Source: Acidimicrobilacustris europaeus | GTDB taxonomy: Bacteria; Actinomycetota; Acidimicrobiia; Acidimicrobiales; Acidimicrobilacustridaceae | Reading direction: 5' to 3' | NCBI GenBank assembly: GCA_965194515.1 | Contig: OZ239146.1 | Span: 744,001 to 808,000 of the forward strand | DNA: 64,000 nucleotides | Shown: positions 31,584 through 39,476 of the stretch, piece by piece | How positions within the stretch are numbered: the stretch's first letter is position 1 | How the letters are laid out: the number at the start of each line of letters is the position of its first letter | Program-made: the position numbers and the translations under genes | Notes under the pieces: model-generated | Database searches by the model: none | Told to the model about the DNA's origin: nothing | Seen by the model: only the letters and a program-made list of their open reading frames with translations

Positions 31584-34031
31584 ATGGCTCCTTTGCAGAT
31601 CATCCCCGTCACCTCGAATTGTGAGAGTGCTTCGTCTCCGAGGGAGCCGAGGTTTTTTCGTGTTGTCGTCGCAGCGCTTGCCTTTGCCTGCGCGTCGTTA
31701 GCGCTTGCACTAGTCGGGTCTTTCGCAACTGCAACCCCTGCAAGCGCTCTTTTGCGAGGCATTGATGTCTCTAGCTGGCAGCATTCAGGCACCTCAGGAT
31801 CGACATGCGGCCGTCCCATCGATTGGGTTCAGGTTCGGAATTCGGGAATTTCGTTTGCGTATGTGAAGTCAACGGAAGCAACGAGTTATACGAACCCATG
31901 CTTCGCACAAGATTGGGCCGGTATTGCAGGAGTCGGTTTGCTCCGTGGGTCGTATCACTACGCAAAGCCAGCATTGCCATTGAGCACTGCAGTTGATCAA
32001 GCTCGATATTTCGTTTCCCGCGCTGGTTCAATGACGGGGCCTGGGGACCTTCCCGGAATGTTGGACCTTGAGGAGACTGGGGGCCTCAACGCGACGCAGT
32101 TGTCGGAATGGACGCGTATGTTCATGAACGAGGTCACGTTGCTTACCGGTAAGAAGCCGGTTCTTTACATGGGGGCGTTCTTTTTTCCAGGAACGATCGC
32201 ATCGGATATCTCAGCGAATTATCGACTTTGGCTTCCGAGCTACATGTGTCAGAGCAACACCGGTGAACGTTTGTGTAACCCGTACACCGATACGCGGCAG
32301 CCGCGTCTTCCCGCCGGTTGGTCCTCATGGACATGGTGGCAATTCTCAAGCATTGAAAACGTTCCTGGCATTTACGCGAACTCCACTGGGACCGCTCTCG
32401 ACAATGTCGACATGAATTTCTTCTGTTGCGATCTTGCCTCGTTGCAGGCATTGGCTGGGAGTGGCAGTGGTGCCGGATCGCCATTCGGCTCGCTTGATTC
32501 CATCTCCGTGCTTGATCCGACTTCTGCAAGCGTTTCGGGTTGGGCTATTGATCCGGATTCTCGCGGTGCGATCACGGTACATGTCTACGTAGATGGCCAA
32601 GGCTATGCAGTCGTCGCTGGCGCGGCTTCTCAAGGGCTTGAAGCCGCGTATCCCGGTTTCGGTGGAAACCACGGGTATTCCACGATTGTCCCGCTACCGA
32701 TCGGATCAAGGCAGATTTGCGTCTACGGAATCAACGAAGGTTCCGGGGTAAACGCTCTGCTGGGTTGCAGGTCGCTTGGCGGGGATCCGATCGGGATAAT
32801 TGACTTTGCGAGGGCAGTTGGGCCCGGATCTGTTGAGGTTTCGGGTTGGACGATTGATCCGAATGGAGTTACTTCAACAAACATTGGCGTGTCGGTGGGC
32901 GGGGTCAACCTCTCAGTTGTTGCGAATGAAGATCGTCCAGATCTTCATTCGATTGGACTCGGCACATCTCATGGCTTCCGGGCCGTTGTGCAAGTTCCCC
33001 AAGGGGGCTCACAGCAAGTGTGTGTAACAGCTTTCAACTCGGTCGGCCCGGGTGCCTCGACGTCGCTCGGGTGTAGGGCCGTTGTTCTGCCCTCTGGCTC
33101 GCCATTTGGATCCGTAGATGGCGCTCTCGGAGGGGTTGGGTCAATCAGGATTTCTGGATGGGGGCTCGACCCTGATTCAGCATCATCGATTGATATCCAC
33201 GTCTACGTTGACGGCATCGGCACAGCCTTCCGCGCCGATCAGACTCGCGACGACGTCGCTTCAGCATTTCCCGGCTATGGCGCAAACCGTGGATTTAGCG
33301 GGAGCGTTTCCGCAAGAGGCGGAAATAGGACCGTATGTGCCTTCGGAATAAACAGGGGTTCCGGGGGCAATTCGCTTCTCGGTTGTCGAAACGTGCAAGT
33401 TGGGGGCGGTTTGCCGTTTGGCTCACTTGATGCTGTAGCGATTGAAGGTGGTTCGATTCGTGTGTCTGGCTGGGCGATCGATCCAGATACGTCTAGTTCA
33501 ATCCCAGTCCACGTCTATCTCGAAGGCCAGGGTTACCTCTTCAACGCTGATGGGAACAGGCAGGACGTCGCTCGGGTTTTCCCGGGTTATGGGCCGCTTC
33601 ACGGATTTAGCGGTCTGCTGCCCGCTCCCCATGGATCGCATTCCGTCTGCGCTTATGGCATCGATGTTGCGGGAGGTGATGGAAACCGGTTGCTGGGGTG
33701 TAAGACGGTGACTGTGCCGATTGGTAATCCTGTTGGGTTCATCGATGGAGCGTCGATTGTGAATGGATCGGTGAACCTCAGTGGTTGGGCGATAGATCCG
33801 GATACCGCTCTACCTGACACGGTGCACATCTATGTAAACGGTTATGGATTCGCCATCTCTGCAAACCAAAGCCGACCTGACCTTGGAAATCCTTGGGGCC
33901 TCGGATCAGACCACGGATGGTCGTTCTCCACACCTCGGATTGGCAATGGAAACCAACGCGTCTGCGTGTATGCGTTGAATGTCATCGGTTCGGGTTCGCA
34001 TCAGCTTTTAGGTTGCCGAGACCTTTCCTAG
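31584..34031 (+). CDS. Secreted GH25 lysozyme with five ~100-residue repeats
   Basis: About 815 residues. A signal peptide (hydrophobic core about residues 26-50) ends near TPASA. A GH25 muramidase domain follows (about residues 57-290), with GIDVSSWQ at its start and the catalytic DLEE after PGMLDL; it should cleave the MurNAc-GlcNAc bond of peptidoglycan. Residues about 300-815 are five tandem repeats of the family shared with the protein at 28043. Six cysteines lie in the catalytic domain, suggesting disulfides. The ATG at 31584 is preferred to the TTG at 31578. It lies inside the dTDP-rhamnose gene set, so a role in wall remodelling tied to rhamnose glycan assembly is plausible. Confidence 0.85.
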   Translation: MAPLQIIPVTSNCESASSPREPRFFRVVVAALAFACASLALALVGSFATATPASALLRGIDVSSWQHSGTSGSTCGRPIDWVQVRNSGISFAYVKSTEATSYTNPCFAQDWAGIAGVGLLRGSYHYAKPALPLSTAVDQARYFVSRAGSMTGPGDLPGMLDLEETGGLNATQLSEWTRMFMNEVTLLTGKKPVLYMGAFFFPGTIASDISANYRLWLPSYMCQSNTGERLCNPYTDTRQPRLPAGWSSWTWWQFSSIENVPGIYANSTGTALDNVDMNFFCCDLASLQALAGSGSGAGSPFGSLDSISVLDPTSASVSGWAIDPDSRGAITVHVYVDGQGYAVVAGAASQGLEAAYPGFGGNHGYSTIVPLPIGSRQICVYGINEGSGVNALLGCRSLGGDPIGIIDFARAVGPGSVEVSGWTIDPNGVTSTNIGVSVGGVNLSVVANEDRPDLHSIGLGTSHGFRAVVQVPQGGSQQVCVTAFNSVGPGASTSLGCRAVVLPSGSPFGSVDGALGGVGSIRISGWGLDPDSASSIDIHVYVDGIGTAFRADQTRDDVASAFPGYGANRGFSGSVSARGGNRTVCAFGINRGSGGNSLLGCRNVQVGGGLPFGSLDAVAIEGGSIRVSGWAIDPDTSSSIPVHVYLEGQGYLFNADGNRQDVARVFPGYGPLHGFSGLLPAPHGSHSVCAYGIDVAGGDGNRLLGCKTVTVPIGNPVGFIDGASIVNGSVNLSGWAIDPDTALPDTVHIYVNGYGFAISANQSRPDLGNPWGLGSDHGWSFSTPRIGNGNQRVCVYALNVIGSGSHQLLGCRDLS
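32481..34028 (+). repeat. Five tandem ~100-residue domains (protein-level repeat)
   Basis: Units start near 32481, 32787, 33102, 33414 and 33729. They share with the 28043 protein the pattern PFGSLD, VSGWAIDPDT, IHVYVDG, a GYG and HGFSG segment, VCAYGI and LGCR. Cys pairs recur at the same places. The second unit is the most divergent (TIDPNG, GLGTSHGF). Confidence 0.85.
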
Positions 34032-34096
34032 AACCGTGCGGGCGGTCGGCTAGCGTAAATTGACCATTAAGCGAAGACGGAAGGCCCCGCCCCTCT

Positions 34097-34663
34097 ATGG
34101 CAAAGATCACCGAATCCGACCTCATCCGCGGCGTGTACGTCGTCGATCCCGATATCCACGGTGATGAGCGGGGATTCTTCGTCGAGACCTACCGCCGTGA
34201 ATGGTTCCCCCAGGGCCGCGAGATGCTGCAGGGCAATCGGGGCGATCGCCAAGCCGGTGCCGTCGTCGGGCTTCACTATCACTTGCATCAAGCCGACTAT
34301 TGGTACGTGCCCTACGGGACCGCCCGAGTCGTCTTGCACGACCTTCGTACCGATTCGCCCACCGACGGTGCTACGCAATGGCTTGATCTAGGACGCCAGC
34401 CTGACGGCACCCATAGCCATCGCGGTATTTTCATTCCTCCGGGCGTGGCGCATGGCTTTGCAGCGCTGACCGACATGACGATCACCTATCTCGTCGACAA
34501 CTACTACAACCCCGCCGATGAATTGGGTGTGGCGTGGGACGATCCCGCAATCGCTGCCGACTGGGGAGTCGCCGATCCGATCCTGTCTGATCGTGATCGC
34601 AAGAACCCGGCCCGAGCCGATATCGAATCGCAATGGCAGCCGCACTGGCGCCTGCGTCCCTGA
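34097..34663 (+). CDS. rmlC: dTDP-4-dehydrorhamnose 3,5-epimerase-like protein
   Basis: A 188-residue cupin epimerase. DERGFFVETYRREWF and the terminal region after GIFIPPGVAHGFAALTD fit RmlC, which inverts C3 and C5 of dTDP-4-keto-6-deoxyglucose. The catalytic His lies in VVGLHYHLHQADYW; most RmlC enzymes read LRGLHYQ, so the dTDP-phosphate-binding Arg is Val here. Context (rmlB 10 nt downstream, rmlD, rmlA) supports the role. Alternative: a 3-epimerase or 5-epimerase for a related deoxysugar. Confidence 0.85.
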   Translation: MAKITESDLIRGVYVVDPDIHGDERGFFVETYRREWFPQGREMLQGNRGDRQAGAVVGLHYHLHQADYWYVPYGTARVVLHDLRTDSPTDGATQWLDLGRQPDGTHSHRGIFIPPGVAHGFAALTDMTITYLVDNYYNPADELGVAWDDPAIAADWGVADPILSDRDRKNPARADIESQWQPHWRLRP

Positions 34664-34673
34664 GAGGCATCCC

Positions 34674-35630
34674 ATGAAGTTGTTCATCACCGGCGGAGCC
34701 GGATTCATTGGCTCCAACTATGTCCGCCACGTGCTGGCGAACTCCGACGACGAAGTCACGGTGTTCGACGCGCTCACCTATGCCGGCAACCTTTCGAGCC
34801 TCATCGATGTCGCTGACGATCCGCGCTATTCATTTGTGCAGGGCGATATTTGCGATCGTGAAGCAGTCGCGGCCGCCATGGCCGGTCATGACATGGTCGT
34901 GCACTTCGCCGCCGAAAGCCACGTCGATCGTTCAATCGTCGATCCCGACACGTTTGTTCGCACCAATTGCCTTGGCACAAATGTCATGTGCGACGTCGCT
35001 CGCAACATTGGCGTCGAGCGCTTCCTACACATCTCCACCGACGAGGTCTACGGATCAATCGAAGAGGGATCGTTCATCGAAACCGATCGCCTCGGCCCGC
35101 GTTCGCCTTATTCATCGTCGAAAGCTGGCTCTGATCTCATCGCGTTGTCGTATCAGGAGACCTATGGCCTTCCTGTGATCGTCACTCGTTCATCGAACAA
35201 CTTCGGTCCATTCCAGTTCCCCGAAAAGGTCATTCCGCTTTTCGTAACGAACTTGCTCGACGGCAAGAAAGTTCCGCTTTACGGCGATGGTCTGAACATC
35301 CGGGACTGGATCCATGTTCTCGACAATTGCGCTGGTGTCGATACCGTTCTTCGTAAGGGAACGATCGGCGAGATCTACAACATTGGCGGCGGCAACGAAA
35401 CTACCAATCGTGAACTCACTTCAATGGTCCTTTCCAATATGGGCGTCGGCGAAGAAATGGTCGAGTACGTGCAAGACCGACTCGGGCACGATCGCCGCTA
35501 TTCCATCGACTGTTCGAAAGCCAACGATCTCGGATGGAAGCCTTCGCGAAACCTCGATGTCGCTGTCGCTGAGACCGTGGAGTGGTACCGGGCCAATCGT
35601 GCCTGGTGGGAACCTTTGAAGGCTCGCTGA
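34674..35630 (+). CDS. rmlB: dTDP-glucose 4,6-dehydratase
   Basis: A 318-residue extended SDR. NAD-binding TGGAGFIGSNYVRH at the start, VVHFAAESHVDRSI, catalytic STDEVYG, YSSSKAGSD, and NFGPFQFPEKVIPLFV all match RmlB. It converts dTDP-glucose to the 4-keto-6-deoxy sugar. The true ATG is 34674, with GAGAGG upstream; longer frames overlap rmlC. Its stop overlaps the rmlD ATG (TGATG). Confidence 0.95.
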   Translation: MKLFITGGAGFIGSNYVRHVLANSDDEVTVFDALTYAGNLSSLIDVADDPRYSFVQGDICDREAVAAAMAGHDMVVHFAAESHVDRSIVDPDTFVRTNCLGTNVMCDVARNIGVERFLHISTDEVYGSIEEGSFIETDRLGPRSPYSSSKAGSDLIALSYQETYGLPVIVTRSSNNFGPFQFPEKVIPLFVTNLLDGKKVPLYGDGLNIRDWIHVLDNCAGVDTVLRKGTIGEIYNIGGGNETTNRELTSMVLSNMGVGEEMVEYVQDRLGHDRRYSIDCSKANDLGWKPSRNLDVAVAETVEWYRANRAWWEPLKAR

Positions 35631-36472
35631 TGCGAGTTCTCATCACTGGCGCTGGTGGTCAGGTCGGCCACGAACTTGTAAGCGTTTTTGGCGTCGGTGG
35701 TCATGAGGTTGCTGGTTTCGATCATGCAAACCTCGACATCACCAACCGCGATGCGGTTCGTGCGGCCGTCGTCGAGTTCCAGCCCGAAGCGATTGTGCAT
35801 TCGGCTGCCTGGACTGCTGTCGATGCGTGCGAAAGCGATCCTGACCGGGCATTCGCCGTCAATGCGATGGGTACCCGTTTCATCGTCGAAGCGTCTCGGC
35901 TCGTTGACGCCGCCGTGCATTACATCTCTACTGACTACGTCTTTGATGGCACCAAAGAGTCGCCATATGTGGAATGGGATCAAACGAATCCGCAATCGGT
36001 CTACGGCGCATCCAAGCTTGCCGGTGAGCGCGAACTCGGCGACAACTCTTCAATCATTCGGACTTCGTGGGTATGTGGCTTCCATGGGCCGAACATGGTG
36101 AAGACCATCCTTCGGCTCGCAGGGGAGCACGACACACTGTCCTTCGTCGACGACCAGCTTGGTTGCCCAACGTTTGCCGATGATCTGGCAGCGATGATTG
36201 CGCAGCTTGTCGTTGAACGTCGTACGGGTGTCTTTCATGTGACGAATGCCGGGCCAGTGAGTTGGTACGAGTTCGCACGCGAAGTGCTTCTTGCGAGCGA
36301 CCAAGATCCTGATCGTGTGCTTCCGGTATCAACAGCGGACCTGCAACCACCTCGACCCGCGCCGCGGCCAGCTAACTCCGTCCTTGACCACGCTGCGCTC
36401 CGATTATCGGGTATCGACACCATGGCCGATTTCCGCGAACCGTTGCGGCGGCTTGTCTCATCACTCGGTTAA
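35630..36472 (+). CDS. rmlD: dTDP-4-dehydrorhamnose reductase
   Basis: A 280-residue SDR completing dTDP-L-rhamnose with NAD(P)H. LITGAGGQVGHEL, VHSAAWTAVDACE, the STDYVFDG and YGASKLAGERE catalytic blocks, IIRTSWVCG and the late DDLAAMIAQL are typical. Start overlaps the rmlB stop by 1 nt. Ends 31 bp from the convergent methyltransferase gene. Confidence 0.94.
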   Translation: MRVLITGAGGQVGHELVSVFGVGGHEVAGFDHANLDITNRDAVRAAVVEFQPEAIVHSAAWTAVDACESDPDRAFAVNAMGTRFIVEASRLVDAAVHYISTDYVFDGTKESPYVEWDQTNPQSVYGASKLAGERELGDNSSIIRTSWVCGFHGPNMVKTILRLAGEHDTLSFVDDQLGCPTFADDLAAMIAQLVVERRTGVFHVTNAGPVSWYEFAREVLLASDQDPDRVLPVSTADLQPPRPAPRPANSVLDHAALRLSGIDTMADFREPLRRLVSSLG

Positions 36473-36503
36473 GCGAACAACGAAGGCGTGTTGTGGCAAT
36501 GAG

Positions 36504-37253
36504 CTAGCGACGAGCTAACCACATGCCTGACATCAGGGGTGGAAGCACAACTGGCTCACCGCTCCAAGGCATTTCCGGCACGCCAAGTTCAGGGCATGGC
36601 ACGAGTCGCTCTATAGAAGAAAATCCATTTGCCAGTACGGCCCGCTCGAAATCTTCAGCACCCCAGGTGCGAAATGCAATGGTGAGCCCATCCCCGCCGT
36701 GAATCTCAGGATCGCTGTCGATGTGAGATGCGCCGCTGGCGTCTGTCCAGTGGAGTTCGCCGTTGATCATCGACCAATCGGTGATGCCGGGGTAGTACTC
36801 CTCGGTACCTCCACCGCTCACGGGAACGGAAACCATCGCAATGCCACCGGGTCGCAGGTACGACGCGAGCGACTCGATGGCGGGCTCGGCTGATGGTGGA
36901 ACGTGTTCGAGTACGTCGGAGCAAATTACGAAGTCGTAGAGGCCCTCCATCGATGCCCGAGGATTGAGCAGGTCGACAATTGGATCCACATCGAGTTGTG
37001 AATTGGAATAGTTGAAACACCGGTGGAAGAAGCGAGCCATTTCAGGGTTATCGCTAATCCCGAGGCCGTGGCGGCGGCTGTCAGGGTCGAGTTCAAGCAT
37101 GGGGCGAGGTTCGATGCCGAGTCCTTGCATGATGAGGACCGCTGTTGCGCGAGTTCTCCAGCTTGAACCGCAGCAGAGGCAGGATTGGGACTCTCGGATT
37201 GGGTGCGCCAGGACCTCATCGCGATGGCCGCAAAGCGCACAACTTGGGAGCAT
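36504..37253 (-). CDS. Methyltransferase with N-terminal zinc ribbon
   Basis: A 249-residue protein. Cys pairs in CALCG and CLCCG form a probable zinc ribbon over the first 30 residues, followed by a class I methyltransferase core. The SAM-binding glycine motif is degenerate; recognisable are LYDFVICSDVLEHVPPSAE and SYLRPGGIAMVSVPV. Related zinc-ribbon methyltransferases occur in sugar-modification loci. I chose the ATG at 37253; an upstream in-frame start would add 12 residues ending in Tyr-Tyr-Ser-Lys without support. Divergent from the GT at 37363 across an inverted-repeat-bearing gap. Confidence 0.72.
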   Translation of the reverse strand: MLPSCALCGHRDEVLAHPIRESQSCLCCGSSWRTRATAVLIMQGLGIEPRPMLELDPDSRRHGLGISDNPEMARFFHRCFNYSNSQLDVDPIVDLLNPRASMEGLYDFVICSDVLEHVPPSAEPAIESLASYLRPGGIAMVSVPVSGGGTEEYYPGITDWSMINGELHWTDASGASHIDSDPEIHGGDGLTIAFRTWGAEDFERAVLANGFSSIERLVPCPELGVPEMPWSGEPVVLPPLMSGMWLARR

Positions 37254-37265
37254 CTTCGAATAGTA

Positions 37266-37322
37266 GACCCAACACCACAAGAGCAACATGTTTACCAGAT
37301 AGGGTTTTAGTCATGTTGGGTC
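37266..37322 (+). promoter_or_regulatory. 9-bp inverted repeat in a divergent intergenic region
   Basis: GACCCAACA at 37266-37274 and TGTTGGGTC at 37314-37322 are perfect inverted copies 39 bp apart, between two divergently transcribed genes (starts at 37253 and 37363). The AT-rich centre contains the palindrome AACATGTT. The placement suits a shared operator, though no regulator is known. Confidence 0.4.
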
Positions 37323-37362
37323 ATGCAGGATGCTTCTGGAGAAGTAGGGGGTATGTGAGTTC

Positions 37363-39432
37363 GTGAGGAACCGCTTCACTCGTAGAGCATCACGATCGCG
37401 GGGGTCGGCAACATCGGTTCGGCGGGCGGATCTTGTCTGCCCCCCTTGGTATCGAGAGACCTACGTGGTCGATGGCGATGGGGCTCAAGATCCGGTTGAG
37501 CACTTCCTTCAACACGAGAGCGGTGCACTGGTCGATCCAACGCCACTCTTCGACGGCCAATGGTATCGCTCTGTTCACGGACTTCATGCTGTTGCCGACC
37601 CACTTGATCATTACCTCGCTGTTGGCGCGTCAATGCGGCTGGACCCAAGCCCGGTGTTTGATTCCACGTGGTATTTGCGACAAGTGGGTGATCTCCCTGA
37701 AGGTTGCACTCCACTTGAGCATTACCTGACCTTCGGAGGGGCACTGGCGATTGATCCGCATCCTCTCTTTTCGACTGCTTGGTATCTCCAGCAACTTGAA
37801 GGTGGGCTTGATGGTTTGACTCCCCTTGAGCATTACCTTGCATTCGGATGGCGACAGAATCTCGATCCGTGCGCGCTGTTTAGTGTGCGCGGATATCTCC
37901 ATCGCAACCCCGATGTCGCCGGTGGTGGAGTGAATCCCTTCGTCCACTATCTGAAGTTTGCAAGCAGCGAAGGACAGGAAGGTACCTGCCTGTGGTCGGA
38001 AGCTGAGTATCGAGAATGGTTTGCCGACGATATTCTGGTGCAACGGTTTGGTTCGCTTGGTCACTTCCGCGAAGTTGTCGTGCCCGGCGGAAGATCTATC
38101 GTCGCTGCTCCAGAGGTCGACAGAGTCGGGCGACTTCGAGTCACACTTGAGGAATGCGCTGAACGCTTTCTCCGCACAGGTGACGATGGAAAGTCCTCGG
38201 CGAGTATCGATTGGTTGGCACGCGAACGCGCTGTCGAATTTTCGTCAGCCGCAGATCCGCGTGTAGCAGTCGTTATCGCTGGTCGAGGCCGCGGTGTACT
38301 GCGCACTCTTGAAAGTTTGCTCCTGTCGCCGACGGCTGTTCCTTTCGAAGTTGTCCTGGTGGGCCACGAAGCTGAGCTTCCTTCGGTTTCGGGCGTTGTT
38401 ACCGTGCAAGCAAACCCAATTGACATGCACGCTGTTTGGACCGCTGCACTCTCCGTCTCCACCGCTCCGAATGTCGTTCTCTTAGACGGTGCGATCGATG
38501 TGGCTGCTGGATGGCTTGATGAGCTCGTGGAGCAGTCGGGCGTAGACATCGGGGCAGTCGCGTCAACGGCTGTTGGCGACGAATTGAGTCTGCAGGAATC
38601 GGGACGGTTCATCCTCGAGGATGGATTAGTCATCCGATTTGGCGCCGACGATCGCGTTGGGCGGTGGATGTACGGGACCGACCGTGAAATAGATTCGTGC
38701 TCGCCCTATGGGGCCTTGGTGCGTCGTTCGCTTCTCGGCGACTGGCTCTCGACAACTCCTGCGACGTCTTATGAAAAAGCTGGCGAGTCGCTTACGTCAT
38801 TTGTTCGGAATTCGGGTGCAAAGGTTGTGGTCGCAACGCGCGCAGTTCTCGTTGAACGCTTTGACAGCACCTTTGAGGACCGGACAGTCGTTGCTCCACT
38901 GGCTGAGCAACTGCGTCGGCGAGACCGACGCTCAGGGTCGCATGTCTTGGCGATCGTGCCCAGCGTCGAACGATCGACAAGTAGTGCCGGCGATGCCCGT
39001 TTCGACGGCTTGCTTCGAGCGCTCGTTGCTTCAGGTCGAATTGTGCACCTGCTTACGGCAGATGCACAACGGTCGCAGCCGTGGACGGAACATTTCGAGA
39101 GGGGGGGCATCGAAGTTGTTGACGCCCCACTCGGATCCGATGAGCTTCTCGCTCTCGTTACCTCCCTCGAAGGCAGGCTCGACTTCGTACTCGTCACAGA
39201 TCCAGTCGTTGGGGTGCGATGGGCCAGTTTCCTGCTTGAACATCTCGGAGTCGTCCCATTGGTGTTCAGTTCCGACGGGTTCGACCAAACCGATCCTCGC
39301 ATCATGGCGATGCAAGACCGGGTTGTGCGTCTCGCAGATGTCGTTCTAAGCGGCGACGAGGTGGATCATGCGACAGCGTCGGTTGGGCACCTTTTCGCTG
39401 CAGTAGATGCAGCGAGGGAGCGCCGAAACTGA
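37363..39432 (+). CDS. Large glycosyltransferase-like protein with five 37-residue N-terminal repeats
   Basis: A 689-residue soluble protein. Residues about 24-205 hold five repeats of about 37 residues with the pattern DPxPLFDxxWYL ... PLEHYLxFG; the tryptophans or their equivalents fall at about 29, 67, 103, 140 and 177. Such repeats precede catalytic domains in some bacterial glycosyltransferases. Residues about 300-500 look like a degenerate GT2 domain (RVAVVIAGRGRGVLRTLESL, LLDGAIDVAAGWLDELVEQ), with no clear DxD. The last 150 residues resemble the N-terminal half of a GT4 domain. It may be a non-catalytic partner. GTG start. Confidence 0.6.
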   Translation: MRNRFTRRASRSRGSATSVRRADLVCPPWYRETYVVDGDGAQDPVEHFLQHESGALVDPTPLFDGQWYRSVHGLHAVADPLDHYLAVGASMRLDPSPVFDSTWYLRQVGDLPEGCTPLEHYLTFGGALAIDPHPLFSTAWYLQQLEGGLDGLTPLEHYLAFGWRQNLDPCALFSVRGYLHRNPDVAGGGVNPFVHYLKFASSEGQEGTCLWSEAEYREWFADDILVQRFGSLGHFREVVVPGGRSIVAAPEVDRVGRLRVTLEECAERFLRTGDDGKSSASIDWLARERAVEFSSAADPRVAVVIAGRGRGVLRTLESLLLSPTAVPFEVVLVGHEAELPSVSGVVTVQANPIDMHAVWTAALSVSTAPNVVLLDGAIDVAAGWLDELVEQSGVDIGAVASTAVGDELSLQESGRFILEDGLVIRFGADDRVGRWMYGTDREIDSCSPYGALVRRSLLGDWLSTTPATSYEKAGESLTSFVRNSGAKVVVATRAVLVERFDSTFEDRTVVAPLAEQLRRRDRRSGSHVLAIVPSVERSTSSAGDARFDGLLRALVASGRIVHLLTADAQRSQPWTEHFERGGIEVVDAPLGSDELLALVTSLEGRLDFVLVTDPVVGVRWASFLLEHLGVVPLVFSSDGFDQTDPRIMAMQDRVVRLADVVLSGDEVDHATASVGHLFAAVDAARERRN

Positions 39433-39461
39433 GGCTCGGCGGACGCCTCAGTCGTCCGGTC

Positions 39462-39467
39462 TAGCCT
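39462..39467 (+). promoter_or_regulatory. Putative -10 box TAGCCT for the GT2 gene
   Basis: TAGCCT ends 9 nt before the ATG at 39477 with no ribosome site between, similar to the TAGnCT boxes elsewhere in the window but with 2-3 nt more spacing. Confidence 0.4.
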
Positions 39468-39476
39468 TTGCCTCTC

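Noticed and set aside
29069..34028. Repeats at 29-34 kb as a CRISPR or satellite array
   Set aside because: The periodicity (~300 bp) is at protein level in two open frames, with diverged DNA and no short identical repeats.
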